NCBI GenBank assembly: GCA_036526195.1 | Contig: DATCYZ010000111.1 | Span: 1-28,190, forward strand | Length of the DNA stretch: 28,190 nucleotides | Source: DATCYZ01 sp036526195 | GTDB taxonomy: Bacteria; Pseudomonadota; Gammaproteobacteria; Burkholderiales; SG8-39 | Reading direction: 5' to 3' | Shown: piece by piece, positions 1-7,764 of the stretch | Position numbering within the stretch: position 1 is the first letter of the stretch | How the letters are laid out: each line of letters starts with the position of its first letter | Notes under the pieces: model-generated | What the model saw: the letters and a program-made list of their open reading frames with translations, nothing else | The model's database searches: none | Told to the model about the DNA's origin: nothing | Program-made: the position numbers and the translations under genes

Positions 1-129
1 CCGTACCAGGGCAAGTGCCTGCGCTGGCTGCGGGAGGAGTTCGCCGCATTGGGCGAAGCGGACCGGGCACTCGCGCTCGGGGTGCTCGAGTCGACCGGCT
101 GCCGGGACCTCATCGACGCCACGCCGTAG
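1..129 (+). CDS. C-terminal fragment of an unidentified protein
   Basis: An open frame enters from the left edge and ends at TAG 127-129, giving the last 42 residues of a protein. They look helical and contain KCLRWLREEF followed by a short LESTGC segment near the end. This is faintly like the C-terminal helix of glutathione-S-transferase-like proteins, but that is a guess. The next gene starts 16 bp after the stop and its ribosome binding site (GGGAGG) lies in the gap, so the two are probably co-transcribed. The frame is supported by codon composition and by this tight spacing. Confidence 0.5.
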   Translation, partial: PYQGKCLRWLREEFAALGEADRALALGVLESTGCRDLIDATP

Positions 130-145
130 ACCGGGAGGCCACGCC

Positions 146-1021
146 ATGCGAACGCTGCGCTTCAAGCAGGTCGATGTCTTCACCACCGAGCCGTTTCTCG
201 GCAACCCGGTGGCGGTGGTGCTCGACGCCGAGGGCCTGTCCGGCGAGACGATGCAGGCGATTGCCGGCTGGACCAACCTGTCCGAGACCACTTTCGTGTT
301 GCCGCCGACGCAGGCCGGGGCCGACTATCGCCTGCGTATCTTCACGCCGCGCGCAGAACTTCCCTTTGCCGGTCACCCGACACTCGGTTCGGCGCACGCG
401 GTGCTGGAGGCCGGGGTTGCGCAGCCGCGCGAGGGCCGCTTGCGGCAGGAATGCGGCGCGGGCATCGTGGAGCTGAAAGTGGAAACGGGCGGACCCGCCC
501 GGCTGTGGCTGCGCGCGCCGCAGACCACGCTGCGAGCACTCGACCCGGCCCGTCTCCCCGAACTGGAAGGCGCGCTCGGCGCCGCTGTCCTGCGCACGCC
601 CGCGCCCAGGGTGATCGATGTCGGGCCGGTCTGGCTGGTGGCTGGCTTGCGCGATGCCGCGGAGGTCGGGGCGCTGGTGCCGGACATGGCGGCACTTGCC
701 GCCCTGAGCGAGGCCGAGGGCATCACCGGGGTGGTGGTGTTCGGCGCCGCGCAGGACGGCGTGGCGCAACTGCACGTGCGTGCCTTTGCGCCCGCGCATG
801 GCGTTCCCGAGGATCCGGTCTGCGGCAGCGGCAACATCAGCGTCGGCGCCTTCCTCGCCGAGACCGGCTTGCTCGCCCGCGTCGGCGACCATTACCGCGC
901 GCGCCAGGGCATGCAACTCGGCCGGGATGGACGCATCGCAATGCGGGTCTCGGTCGACGGGGCGCGCATCGATCTCGGCGGCAACGCCGTCACCTGCATC
1001 GACGGCACGCTGCGCGTCTGA
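146..1021 (+). CDS. PhzF family phenazine biosynthesis-like isomerase
   Basis: The product is 291 residues, the usual length for the PhzF/diaminopimelate-epimerase fold. The N-terminus (FKQVDVFTTEPFLGNPVAVV) is characteristic. The conserved Glu used for proton transfer in PhzF is E47 in NLSETTF. FTPRAELPFAGHPTLG (residues 66-81) and DPVCGSGN (223-230) are the other family signatures. PhzF members are cytosolic cofactor-independent isomerases. Most bacterial homologues outside phenazine operons have unknown substrates, and no other phenazine gene is present here, so a phenazine role is unlikely. ATG 146 follows GGGAGG. The acetyltransferase gene begins 7 bp after the stop, so an operon is likely. 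Confidence 0.93.
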   Translation: MRTLRFKQVDVFTTEPFLGNPVAVVLDAEGLSGETMQAIAGWTNLSETTFVLPPTQAGADYRLRIFTPRAELPFAGHPTLGSAHAVLEAGVAQPREGRLRQECGAGIVELKVETGGPARLWLRAPQTTLRALDPARLPELEGALGAAVLRTPAPRVIDVGPVWLVAGLRDAAEVGALVPDMAALAALSEAEGITGVVVFGAAQDGVAQLHVRAFAPAHGVPEDPVCGSGNISVGAFLAETGLLARVGDHYRARQGMQLGRDGRIAMRVSVDGARIDLGGNAVTCIDGTLRV

Positions 1022-1028
1022 GTCCGGC

Positions 1029-1526
1029 ATGCGCGTGCGCCTGCGTCCCGCCCGTCCAGCGGACGCGCCGCGGCTGACGCGGATCGCGCATGCGGCAAAA
1101 CGCCACTGGGGCTACCCCGAGGCGTGGATCCGCCTCTGGCGCGCCGGGCTCACCGTGCGTCCGGCGCACCTGCGCCGTCATGCAGTGACGGTGGCGCTGT
1201 TGCGGGGGCGGGTCGCCGGCTTCGTCTCGGTCCGCATCGCGGGGCGGGGCGCCGAGCTCGAGCACTTGTGGGTCCTGCCGGGCGCCATCGGCCTGGGTGT
1301 CGGACGCGCGCTTTTCGCGCACGCGCTGCGCCGCTGCGCGCGGCACGAGGTGCGGGTGCTGGAGGTGAGCGCGGATCCGAACGCGGCCGGTTTCTACCGC
1401 GCACTGGGCGGGCGCGATGCAGGCACCGTCGACTCGGTGCCGGCCCCCCGAAAATTGCCCCACCTGCGCTTTGTGCCGGTGCTAGGATCGCGCCGGAGAG
1501 GAAAAACACGAAGAGGAAAACCATGA
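1029..1526 (+). CDS. GNAT family N-acetyltransferase
   Basis: The product is 165 residues. It has the GNAT acetyl-CoA-binding core LEHLWVLPGAIGLGVGRALF (about 77-96; an R/Q-x-x-G-x-G/A-like loop) and the C-terminal signature ADPNAAGFYRALGG (115-128). An N-terminal KRHWGYPEAW segment is typical of one small GNAT subgroup. It should transfer acetyl from acetyl-CoA to an amine in the cytosol; the substrate is not deducible. The last dozen residues are strongly basic. The gene starts 7 bp after the phzF-like gene, and its TGA overlaps the ATG of the TctC gene as ATGA (1523-1526), which suggests translational coupling. I saw no clear Shine-Dalgarno before its ATG. Confidence 0.85.
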   Translation: MRVRLRPARPADAPRLTRIAHAAKRHWGYPEAWIRLWRAGLTVRPAHLRRHAVTVALLRGRVAGFVSVRIAGRGAELEHLWVLPGAIGLGVGRALFAHALRRCARHEVRVLEVSADPNAAGFYRALGGRDAGTVDSVPAPRKLPHLRFVPVLGSRRRGKTRRGKP

Positions 1527-2524
1527 GCACGAACACCACGCAGAACGTCCTGTCTTCAGGGCGCCGCAGGCTGATGGGCGCGGCGGCCGGGGCCGGCGCG
1601 TTGTCGCTGCTGCCCGGATTCGCGGGCGCGCAGGGCAAGTTCCCGGTCCGTCCGATCACGCTGTACGGCGCACTGCCCGGCGGCGGTATCCAGGACCAGC
1701 ACCTGCGCTTTCTCGGCGAGCGTGCGTCGAAGGTTCTCGGCCAGCCGATCGCCATCGAACCGAAGCCGGGCGCCGGCGCGACGCTTGCGCCGACGCTGCT
1801 GCTGAACGCCAGGCCGGACGGCTACACCCTGGCCGCCAACACGGTGAACAGCTTCCGCTACCCGCATTACCAGCAGACCAACTATCACCCGCTGAAGGAT
1901 TTCGAGTTCGTCATCGGGCTGTCGAACTTCACCTTCGCGGTCGCGGTGCTGGCGGATTCGCCCTACAAGACGATCGAGGACCTGATCGCCGCCGGGAAGA
2001 AGGATCCGAACAAGCTCACCAGCGGCTCGACCGGCCACGGCGGTACCGGCCACCTGATCCTGATCCAGATTGAGCAGGCCACCGGCGCGAAATTCACCCA
2101 GGTGCCCTTCAAGGGCGGGCCGGATGCGATCGCCGCGCTGCTCGGCAAGCACATTGACTTCATCACCGACGGCGCCACCTTCGCGCCGCTGGCCGACGAA
2201 GGCCGGGTGCGCATCCTTGCGCTCGCTACCGAACAGCCGACCGAGCGCTTCAAGGGCGTGCCGACACTGCGCCAGAAGGGCATCGACGCCGTCGGCTGGA
2301 GCCCTTACGGCATCCTCGCGCCGAAGGGCACGCCGCGCGACATCATCAACACGATTCACGACGCCTTCAAGAAGGCGATGGACGACCCGGCGCACCAGGC
2401 CTTCCTCGACAAGTTCATCCAGCCGACCTGGTACAAGAACCCGGACGAGTTCCGTGCCTGGGCGGAGAAGTACTACACGGACGTCCTGCCGCTGCTGAAG
2501 GTGGCAGGGCTGGTGAAGGGCTAA
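1523..2524 (+). CDS. TctC/Bug family tripartite tricarboxylate transporter substrate-binding protein
   Basis: The product is 333 residues, normal for Bug proteins. The N-terminus carries a twin-arginine-like signal (SGRRRLMGAA, then a hydrophobic stretch) with likely cleavage after AGA near residue 36. The mature protein starts with FPVRPITLYGALPGGG, a variant of the usual Bug motif, followed by a second family block around IEPKPGAGATLAP. These periplasmic proteins bind carboxylates or similar small acids and deliver them to a TctAB membrane complex. No tctA or tctB is in the window, so this is an orphan, as is common in Burkholderiales. AGAGGA precedes the ATG, so translation need not depend on coupling. 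Its TAA overlaps the stop codon of the opposing DUF2855 gene. Confidence 0.92.
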   Translation: MSTNTTQNVLSSGRRRLMGAAAGAGALSLLPGFAGAQGKFPVRPITLYGALPGGGIQDQHLRFLGERASKVLGQPIAIEPKPGAGATLAPTLLLNARPDGYTLAANTVNSFRYPHYQQTNYHPLKDFEFVIGLSNFTFAVAVLADSPYKTIEDLIAAGKKDPNKLTSGSTGHGGTGHLILIQIEQATGAKFTQVPFKGGPDAIAALLGKHIDFITDGATFAPLADEGRVRILALATEQPTERFKGVPTLRQKGIDAVGWSPYGILAPKGTPRDIINTIHDAFKKAMDDPAHQAFLDKFIQPTWYKNPDEFRAWAEKYYTDVLPLLKVAGLVKG

Positions 2525-3615
2525 GCGGCGTCGCGCAGCGACAGGATCAGGCCGGCTTCGGGCGGCGTGCGGCCGGCGAGCAATTCGCGCCAGGCCGTCG
2601 CCGCCGCGGTCGGACCCTGTGCCCGGCGCACGACCAGCCAGGGATTCCCGGGCCGGCGCACCGCGGCGAAAAAGCCGCGCATCGCCCCGGCCACCCGTTC
2701 GGCAAATGCCTGCGCGCCCCATTGCGCGGCGCGCTTCCTGCCCTGCGCGGGGGCAAAGAACAATTCGGGCCGCGGCCCGGGCAGGCCCTTGCCGCCGCCG
2801 AGCGCCTCCCAGTGGGTGCCGCCGACCGCGCAACTGTAGGCGAGCGCCGGAAAGCCTTCGTGGATCGCGCGACGCAGGTCTGCGTTGCCGGCGAAGTCGA
2901 CATAGACGAGCGGCGCGGTCGCCTCCAGCGTCCCGGGCGCCTCGTAGGGCAGCACCCGCGAATAGCAGCCGAGACGCTCGACGAACGCCCGGTTGCCGGC
3001 CGAGGTGAGCCCGATCACCTCGACCCCGCCGCGGCGCGCGAGCAGCCACGCGAGGGCATAAGCGGTCTTCGACGAGGCGCTGGAGAGGAGCACGCGCTGC
3101 GCGCCGAAGAAGGCCTGCTCGGCGAGGAAATCGTCGATCAGGAACGAAGTGCCGAACAGCGGTCGCAGCAACATCTGCTCGGCTTCGAGTGAGGGGTCGT
3201 AACCCGGATCGGTGGCGCAGCGCAGGACGCGGTTGTAGACCGGGTGCAGTTCGGCCCGGTGCGGGGCGCCGTCCGAGAAGCCGGCGGCGTCGACCCTCGC
3301 GGGCAGGAGATCGATCGTGTCCGCCATCGGCCAGTAGCCCCACAGGCGTTCTCCCGCGGCGACGCCTTCGGCCCTCGATTCACGCACCACGCCGAAGCCC
3401 CAGACCGGCACGCAACCCCAGCCGTCCTCGCCCGCGGGATAGAACTGCCAGTACTTCATGGCCTCGCCGAAGGCGGCGTAGGTGACATTGTTCGCGGTCA
3501 GGGCGAAGGCGTCGATGTCGATGCGCACCGCCCCCGCGGCGAGCGCCGCATCCGGTGGCTCGACGAGGCGCGTTTCGGAGAGATCGTCCTTGCGAACCCA
3601 CAGTTGCACCGGCAT
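2521..3615 (-). CDS. DUF2855 family protein
   Basis: The product is 364 residues when started at the ATG giving MPVQLWVRKDD. A longer reading from 3672 would add 19 Cys-rich, non-conserved residues and is not preferred. It resembles DUF2855, which looks like a divergent medium-chain dehydrogenase/reductase. An N-terminal part contains FALTANNVTYAAFG (about 37-50), and a central Rossmann-like segment contains VLLSSASSKTAYALAWLLARR (175-195), followed by VIGLTSAGN. No zinc-ligand pattern was recognised. The reaction is unknown. It diverges from the CaiB/BaiF gene with a 59-bp gap and converges on tctC with overlapping stop codons (2521-2524). Confidence 0.8.
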   Translation of the reverse strand: MPVQLWVRKDDLSETRLVEPPDAALAAGAVRIDIDAFALTANNVTYAAFGEAMKYWQFYPAGEDGWGCVPVWGFGVVRESRAEGVAAGERLWGYWPMADTIDLLPARVDAAGFSDGAPHRAELHPVYNRVLRCATDPGYDPSLEAEQMLLRPLFGTSFLIDDFLAEQAFFGAQRVLLSSASSKTAYALAWLLARRGGVEVIGLTSAGNRAFVERLGCYSRVLPYEAPGTLEATAPLVYVDFAGNADLRRAIHEGFPALAYSCAVGGTHWEALGGGKGLPGPRPELFFAPAQGRKRAAQWGAQAFAERVAGAMRGFFAAVRRPGNPWLVVRRAQGPTAAATAWRELLAGRTPPEAGLILSLRDAA

Positions 3616-3674
3616 GTTGCACACTCCCGCACCAGGTCCTTCACAATAGCGGCAGCACATTCCCGGGTCCACCG

Positions 3675-4856
3675 ATGAAACCCCTGCTCGAAGGCATTCG
3701 CGTGGTCGATTTCGGCCGCTACATCGCCGGGCCGTACTGCGCGGCGTTGCTGGCCGACCATGGCGCCGACGTGATCCGCGTCGAACGGCGCGAGGGCGGC
3801 GAGGATCGCGCCATCCCGAACCTCGCGAAGACGGGCGAGGGGGGGCTGTTCCTGCAGATGAACCGCGGCAAGCGCTGCCTGACGCTGGACCTCGCGCACC
3901 GCGAGGCGCGCGGCATCATCCGCCGCCTGGCCGAGACCGCGGACGTGGTGGTGGTGAACCTGCCGCCGCCGACGCTCGCCAAGCTGGGCCTTGATTGGGA
4001 GACGCTTTCGGCGGTCAACCCGCGCCTCGTGATGGTGCTTGGTACCGCCTATGGATCGAGCGGTCCCTACGCCGAGCGTCCCGGCTTCGACGCGGTCGGC
4101 CAGGCAATGAGCGGCGCGATGTATCTCTCGGGCGACGACACGCGGCCGGCGCGCTCGAGTTCCAACTACGTCGACTTCACCACCGCGCTGGCGCTGGCCA
4201 ACGGCGCGCTCGCCGCGCTCTGGGCGCGCGAGAAAACCGGCCGTGGCCAGAAAGTCGAGGGCTCGCTGCTGCGCAGCGCGCTGGTGGCGATGAACGCGGT
4301 GCTGATCGAACAGGCGATCCTCGGAAACGACCGGCCGGCGCTCGGCAACCGCGGCTTCCTCGCCGCGCCCGCGGACACCTACCGCACGCGCGATGGCTGG
4401 GTGCTGGTGCAGACCCTCGGCAAGCCGATGTTCGACCGCTGGTGCGACCTGGTGGGGCAGCCGGAACTGAAGGACGATCCCGGGCTCGCCACCGATCCGC
4501 AGCGCGGCGCGCGCGGCGCGGAGATCAGCGCCATCATGGCGGCGTGGTGCGCGACCCGCACGCGCAGCGAGGTGCTGGCCGCGCTCGACGCGGCGCGCCT
4601 GCCGGCAGCGCCCGTGTACACGCCGCGCGAAACGCTGGCCGATCCGCACGTCGTGGCCACCGGGCTGCTCGGCGCGATGACCTTCGGCGGACTTGAGGGC
4701 AGCTTCCCGCTTGCGCCGCACCCGGTGGAGATGAGCGCCAGCCCGGTGCAGCAAGGCGAGGCGCCGCGGCTTGGCGAACACACGGACGTGGTGCTGGCCG
4801 AACTTGGCTACGACGCCGCGGCGATCGCCGCGCTGCGCGCGAACCGCGTGATCTGA
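3675..4856 (+). CDS. CaiB/BaiF family CoA transferase
   Basis: The product is 393 residues, typical of class III CoA transferases. It begins LLEGIRVVDFGRYIAGPYCA, the family's opening motif, followed by GADVIRVE and NRGKRCLTLDL (about 64-73). The catalytic aspartate that forms the acyl-anhydride intermediate should be D167 in NYVDFTTALALANG. Family members move CoA between carboxylic acids in the cytosol. The acid cannot be named from sequence. ATG 3675 matches the conserved N-terminus; no strong ribosome binding site is visible. Downstream lies a 247-bp non-coding stretch with a palindrome. A role with the CoA ligase and hydratase 7-10 kb away is possible but unproven. Confidence 0.93.
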   Translation: MKPLLEGIRVVDFGRYIAGPYCAALLADHGADVIRVERREGGEDRAIPNLAKTGEGGLFLQMNRGKRCLTLDLAHREARGIIRRLAETADVVVVNLPPPTLAKLGLDWETLSAVNPRLVMVLGTAYGSSGPYAERPGFDAVGQAMSGAMYLSGDDTRPARSSSNYVDFTTALALANGALAALWAREKTGRGQKVEGSLLRSALVAMNAVLIEQAILGNDRPALGNRGFLAAPADTYRTRDGWVLVQTLGKPMFDRWCDLVGQPELKDDPGLATDPQRGARGAEISAIMAAWCATRTRSEVLAALDAARLPAAPVYTPRETLADPHVVATGLLGAMTFGGLEGSFPLAPHPVEMSASPVQQGEAPRLGEHTDVVLAELGYDAAAIAALRANRVI

Positions 4857-4880
4857 GGGGCCGACGCGCGCCGGTCCGGG

Positions 4881-4910
4881 CCTTAAGGTAACATATAAGT
4901 TACTATAAGG
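4881..4910. promoter_or_regulatory. AT-rich palindromic operator candidate, site 1
   Basis: GTAACATATAAGTTAC (4888-4903) is a near-perfect inverted repeat inside a 30-bp imperfect palindrome whose ends are CCTTA and TAAGG. Only three base pairs break the symmetry. It matches the site at 22504-22533 in inverted orientation at 25 of 30 positions. It lies in the 247-bp gap before the MFS gene at 5104. The rest of that gap (4857-5103) holds no gene that I can support. A TetR- or MarR-type repressor is the likely binder (inference). Confidence 0.6.
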
Positions 4911-5103
4911 CCTGATCCGGCGTCCGGCCCGGCCGCGCGGTGAACTGCGCGCGGTGCCGCCCTGCGCGTGCCACCGAGGGCGATGTGAAACACGGCTAAA
5001 AGTGCCCGCGCGCAGCGTACCATCGGGCGATGCTGGCGTTCGTTCCAGGGATGGGGTTCAAGGGTCGCGCAGGGTCGATCCTGCGGCGGGCCTCCTGAGT
5101 CCG

Positions 5104-6378
5104 GTGGCCGGCCTGCGCGATCGCCTGTTCGATGCGCTGAATCGCCGTGCCTTCTACGGCTGGACCATCCTCGCCGTCGCCGGCCTCGGCATCTTCGCCA
5201 GCGGTCCCGGCCAGTCGCACACCTTCAGCGTCTTCGTCGGGCCGATCGGCCGGGACCTCGGCCTGTCCAACGGCGCGATCGCCTCGGCCTACGGCTTCGC
5301 CACGCTGTGCGCCGCCTTCCTGCTGCCCGCCATGGGCCGCATGGTCGATCGCCACGGCCCGCGCCGCATGTCGCTCATCGTCATCGGCCTGCTGGGAATT
5401 GCCTGCATGCTGTTCGGCGCCGCCGCGGGCATGCTGTCGCTCGCGCTCGGCTTCGCCGCGCTGCGCTTCCTTGGCCAGGGCTCGATCATGATGAACTGCG
5501 CGAACCTCGTTGCGCAGTGGTTCAGCCGCCGGCGCGGCTTCGCGATGAGCCTGATGGCGCTCGGCTTCGGGGTGTCGATGGCGGTGCATCCGCCGCTTGG
5601 GCAGTACCTGATCGCGCAGTTCGGCTGGCGCACCGCCTGGGTGCTGCTGGGGCTGCTCACCTGGCTCATCATGCTGCCGCCGCTCTTCCTGCTGGTGTAC
5701 GACAAGCCCGAGGACCGCGGCCTGCACCCCGACGGCGACGCGGAACCGAGCGAGGCCGCGGCGGCGAGTGCCCTGCAGGGGCTGACGCGCAAGCAGGCCT
5801 GCGCGACGCCGGCGTTCTACATCCTCGCCGGCGGCTGGTTCGCGATCGCGATGCTGGTCACCACGCTGCACTTCTACCAGGTCTCGATCCTGCGCACGCA
5901 GGGCGTCTCGGTCGAGATCGCGGCGCGCGTGTTTCCGGTGTCCGCGGTGGCGATGATGCTGGCCATGCCCTTCGTCGGCCGGGCCTTCGACCACATCCGC
6001 ACCCGCTACGTGTTTGGCACCGGCCTGTTGGTCACCGCCGCCTCGCTCATCGGCATCACCTTCGTGCAGGACCTGACCGACGCCATCGCCTACGCCATCC
6101 TGTTCGGCATCAACAATGCGTTCAGCATGACCATGTTCGGCTACCTGATGCCACGTTATTTCGGGCGCAGGCATCTCGGCAGCCTGCAGGGCACCGGCCA
6201 GATGGTGGCGGTGGTGGGCGCCTCGCTCGGCCCGCTGCCCGTGGGCCTCGCCTTCGACCTGCTCGGCAGCGCGTCGCTGACGCTGCGGCTGCTCGCCGTG
6301 CTGCCGGTCCTCTGCGCCATCGCCGCGCTGTTCCTGCGCACGCCCGCTGGCGTGCCGCACGCCCCTCGACTGGAGTAA
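5104..6378 (+). CDS. MFS transporter, monocarboxylate-porter-like
   Basis: The product is 424 residues with about 12 membrane helices. The first helix (FYGWTILAVAGLGIFASGPGQSH written as FYGWTILAVAG onward) resembles monocarboxylate/oxalate-formate porter-type MFS proteins. The loop between helices 2 and 3 carries GRMVDRHGPRR, the MFS motif A. A charged central loop (KPEDRGLHPDGD) divides the two halves. GTG 5104 is chosen because the frame upstream to 4954 has no membrane or family character. No strong ribosome binding site is visible, so the start is uncertain. The hydrolase gene begins 2 bp after the stop, so transporter and hydrolase probably form an operon. Operator site 1 lies about 200 bp upstream. 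Confidence 0.88.
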   Translation: MAGLRDRLFDALNRRAFYGWTILAVAGLGIFASGPGQSHTFSVFVGPIGRDLGLSNGAIASAYGFATLCAAFLLPAMGRMVDRHGPRRMSLIVIGLLGIACMLFGAAAGMLSLALGFAALRFLGQGSIMMNCANLVAQWFSRRRGFAMSLMALGFGVSMAVHPPLGQYLIAQFGWRTAWVLLGLLTWLIMLPPLFLLVYDKPEDRGLHPDGDAEPSEAAAASALQGLTRKQACATPAFYILAGGWFAIAMLVTTLHFYQVSILRTQGVSVEIAARVFPVSAVAMMLAMPFVGRAFDHIRTRYVFGTGLLVTAASLIGITFVQDLTDAIAYAILFGINNAFSMTMFGYLMPRYFGRRHLGSLQGTGQMVAVVGASLGPLPVGLAFDLLGSASLTLRLLAVLPVLCAIAALFLRTPAGVPHAPRLE

Positions 6379-6380
6379 TC

Positions 6381-7190
6381 ATGCCAAGACTCGATCTGCG
6401 CCCCGGTGAATCCCTGCACTATGAGTATGCCGCGCCCGGCAAGACGGGCCGGACCTTCGTCTTCGTCAACGCGCTCACCGGCAACACCGGCACCTGGCAG
6501 CACGCGGCGATCGGTCCGGCGCTGCGCGCCGCCGGCTACGGCACCCTGGCGTGGAACTTCCGCGGCCAGGCGGACACCACCTTCGGCGCGGGCACGGCCC
6601 TGACGCCGGCCGGCATCGTCGACGATTTCGTGCAGGTGATGGCGCACGTCAAGCCGCCCGGGCCGATCCTGGTCGGCCTGTCGATCGGCGGGCTGTTCGC
6701 CGCGCAGGGCCACCTTGCCGGGGTACCGGCCGAGGGCATCGTGCTCATCAACACCCTGCGCCGGCCGGGTGCGCGGTTGCAGTGGATCAACGAGGCCATG
6801 GTTGCGATGGCGCGCGCGGGTGGCGCGCGCCTGCTGATGACCGCGAATCTGCCGATGCTGGTAAACCCGGAACAACTCGTGGCGATGCGCGACGGGATCT
6901 TCACCGGCGAGCCGTTTGCGCCGTCGGATCCGGCGGATGGCCTGTTCCGCCTGATGCAGGGCTCGCTTGCCACCGACTGGGATCTCCCCTACGAAAAGCT
7001 GCAGGTCCCGGTGCTGCTGATGACCGGGCTGCACGACCGGGTTTTCCGCGTGCAGGAAGACGTCGAGGCGCTGGCGGCGCGGATCCGCACCCGCAAGTCG
7101 GTGGTGTTCGAGGATGCCGGGCACCTGATCCCGGTCGAGCGGCCGGCGAAGTTCGCGGCCGAATTGCTGGCGTTCGCGGCCACGCTTTAG
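6381..7190 (+). CDS. alpha/beta fold hydrolase
   Basis: The product is 269 residues, a standard length for single-domain alpha/beta hydrolases. The nucleophile elbow is GLSIGG with S101. The catalytic acid is D219 in TGLHDRVF and the base is H248 in DAGHLIPVERP. The early NALTGN segment (30-35) should supply the oxyanion hole where HG is usual. No signal peptide is seen, so it is cytosolic. It probably hydrolyses an ester, lactone or similar bond in a compound imported by the preceding MFS carrier, whose stop codon lies 2 bp upstream. TGGAG just before the ATG supports the start. No specific subfamily could be assigned. Confidence 0.9.
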   Translation: MPRLDLRPGESLHYEYAAPGKTGRTFVFVNALTGNTGTWQHAAIGPALRAAGYGTLAWNFRGQADTTFGAGTALTPAGIVDDFVQVMAHVKPPGPILVGLSIGGLFAAQGHLAGVPAEGIVLINTLRRPGARLQWINEAMVAMARAGGARLLMTANLPMLVNPEQLVAMRDGIFTGEPFAPSDPADGLFRLMQGSLATDWDLPYEKLQVPVLLMTGLHDRVFRVQEDVEALAARIRTRKSVVFEDAGHLIPVERPAKFAAELLAFAATL

Positions 7191-7211
7191 CATGACGGAG
7201 GGCAGGACGCC

Positions 7212-7310
7212 ATGGCCACGCGGCAACTGTGCCCGGTCGGGCACGTCTTGCCGTGGCCGGCATTCTCCGACATGACCGCGTCAGTCGATTGTCGTACCCT
7301 GCGACCATGA
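7212..7310 (+). CDS. possible 32-residue leader-like small ORF
   Basis: ATG 7212 is preceded by GGAGGG (7197-7202) at 9 nt, a better ribosome binding site than most genes here have. The frame encodes 32 residues (MATRQLCPVG...) and ends at TGA 7308-7310, which overlaps the DUF488 start codon as ATGA. A strong hairpin lies inside it. It could be a translated leader coupled to DUF488, or chance. I recognise no homologue. Confidence 0.3.
   Translation: MATRQLCPVGHVLPWPAFSDMTASVDCRTLRP
7214..7258 (+). terminator. strong stem-loop between hydrolase and DUF488 genes
   Basis: GGCCAC (7214-7219) pairs with GTGGCC (7253-7258), GGCAA (7222-7226) with TTGCC (7248-7252), and GTGCCC (7229-7234) with GGGCAC (7239-7244) around a GGTC loop. 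There is a 2-nt bulge and a small internal loop. No T-run follows, so it is not a standard intrinsic terminator. It could still limit read-through from the MFS-hydrolase operon, stabilise its 3' end, or attenuate DUF488. Confidence 0.45.
7295..7300 (+). promoter_or_regulatory. -10-like box for a leaderless DUF488 transcript
   Basis: TACCCT ends 6 nt before ATG 7307, which would put the transcription start at the initiation codon. ATGACC at 7272-7277 matches 4 of 6 bases of a -35 box at 17-bp spacing. No Shine-Dalgarno precedes this ATG. Confidence 0.4.
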
Positions 7311-7702
7311 TCCGTGTGCTTCGCCTCGGTTCCGCGCGCGTGAAGGGCGAAGGCCTGCGCATCGGCACGGTGCGCCGCCCGCCGCGCGGCGTGGCGAAGG
7401 AGCGCTTCGCCGCCGAGAACTGGTACGACGCATGGCTGCCGGAGCTCGCGCCGAGCGACGCGCTGGTGAAGCAGGCGATGAAGGCGAGTTCGGACAAGGA
7501 CTGGGACGACTTCCGCCGCAAGTACCGCAAGGAAATGGCGCAGGCGGAGCGCGCCCGGCTGCTGGAACTGCTCGCCGCCCTGTCGCAGACCACGGCGTTC
7601 TCGGTGGGGTGCTACTGCGAGGACGAGGCGCGCTGCCACCGCTCGGTGCTGCGCGAACTGCTCGCCGAGAAGGGGGCGCGGCTGGCCGCTGCGGGGCACT
7701 GA
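7307..7702 (+). CDS. DUF488 family protein
   Basis: The product is 131 residues, matching short DUF488 proteins. The hallmark is the C-terminal CYCEDEARCHRSVLRELL (102-119), with two closely spaced Cys and a CHR signature. TVRRPPRGV (21-29) and ENWYDAWLPELAPS (37-50) are other family blocks. The biochemical role is unknown; the Cys/His cluster suggests metal binding or catalysis, which is inference. The protein is soluble and cytosolic. It starts either as a leaderless mRNA (TACCCT box 6 nt upstream) or by coupling to the short ORF that overlaps its ATG. The next gene begins 62 bp after its stop with its own -10-like box. Confidence 0.9.
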   Translation: MIRVLRLGSARVKGEGLRIGTVRRPPRGVAKERFAAENWYDAWLPELAPSDALVKQAMKASSDKDWDDFRRKYRKEMAQAERARLLELLAALSQTTAFSVGCYCEDEARCHRSVLRELLAEKGARLAAAGH

Positions 7703-7730
7703 AGCACGCGCCGGCGGGGCGGCGCGCCGG

Positions 7731-7736
7731 TATGAT
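7731..7736 (+). promoter_or_regulatory. -10 box upstream of the SGNH-like gene
   Basis: TATGAT is a near-consensus sigma70 -10 box. Its ATG triplets could be mistaken for start codons, but the real start appears to be TTG 7765, which has a Shine-Dalgarno. The expected leader would be about 22 nt. No good -35 box is visible. Confidence 0.45.
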
Positions 7737-7764
7737 GGCGCTCCCGTTCCCCGAGGAAGCCATC

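Noticed and set aside
146..1021. Phenazine biosynthesis locus
   Set aside because: Only a PhzF-family protein is present; no other phz genes are nearby and the family is widespread outside phenazine makers.
4954..5103. Longer N-terminus for the MFS carrier
   Set aside because: The 50 extra residues are Arg/Gly-rich with no family similarity and the segment looks non-coding.
4996..6360. 454-residue minus-strand frame opposite the MFS gene
   Set aside because: It is hydrophilic and Gln/His/Arg-rich with no recognisable domain; the plus strand encodes 12 membrane helices.
7732..7764. ATG start for the SGNH-like protein at 7732 or 7735
   Set aside because: These ATGs lie in a TATGAT -10 box. 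TTG 7765 has a GAGGAA ribosome site and begins a clean signal peptide.
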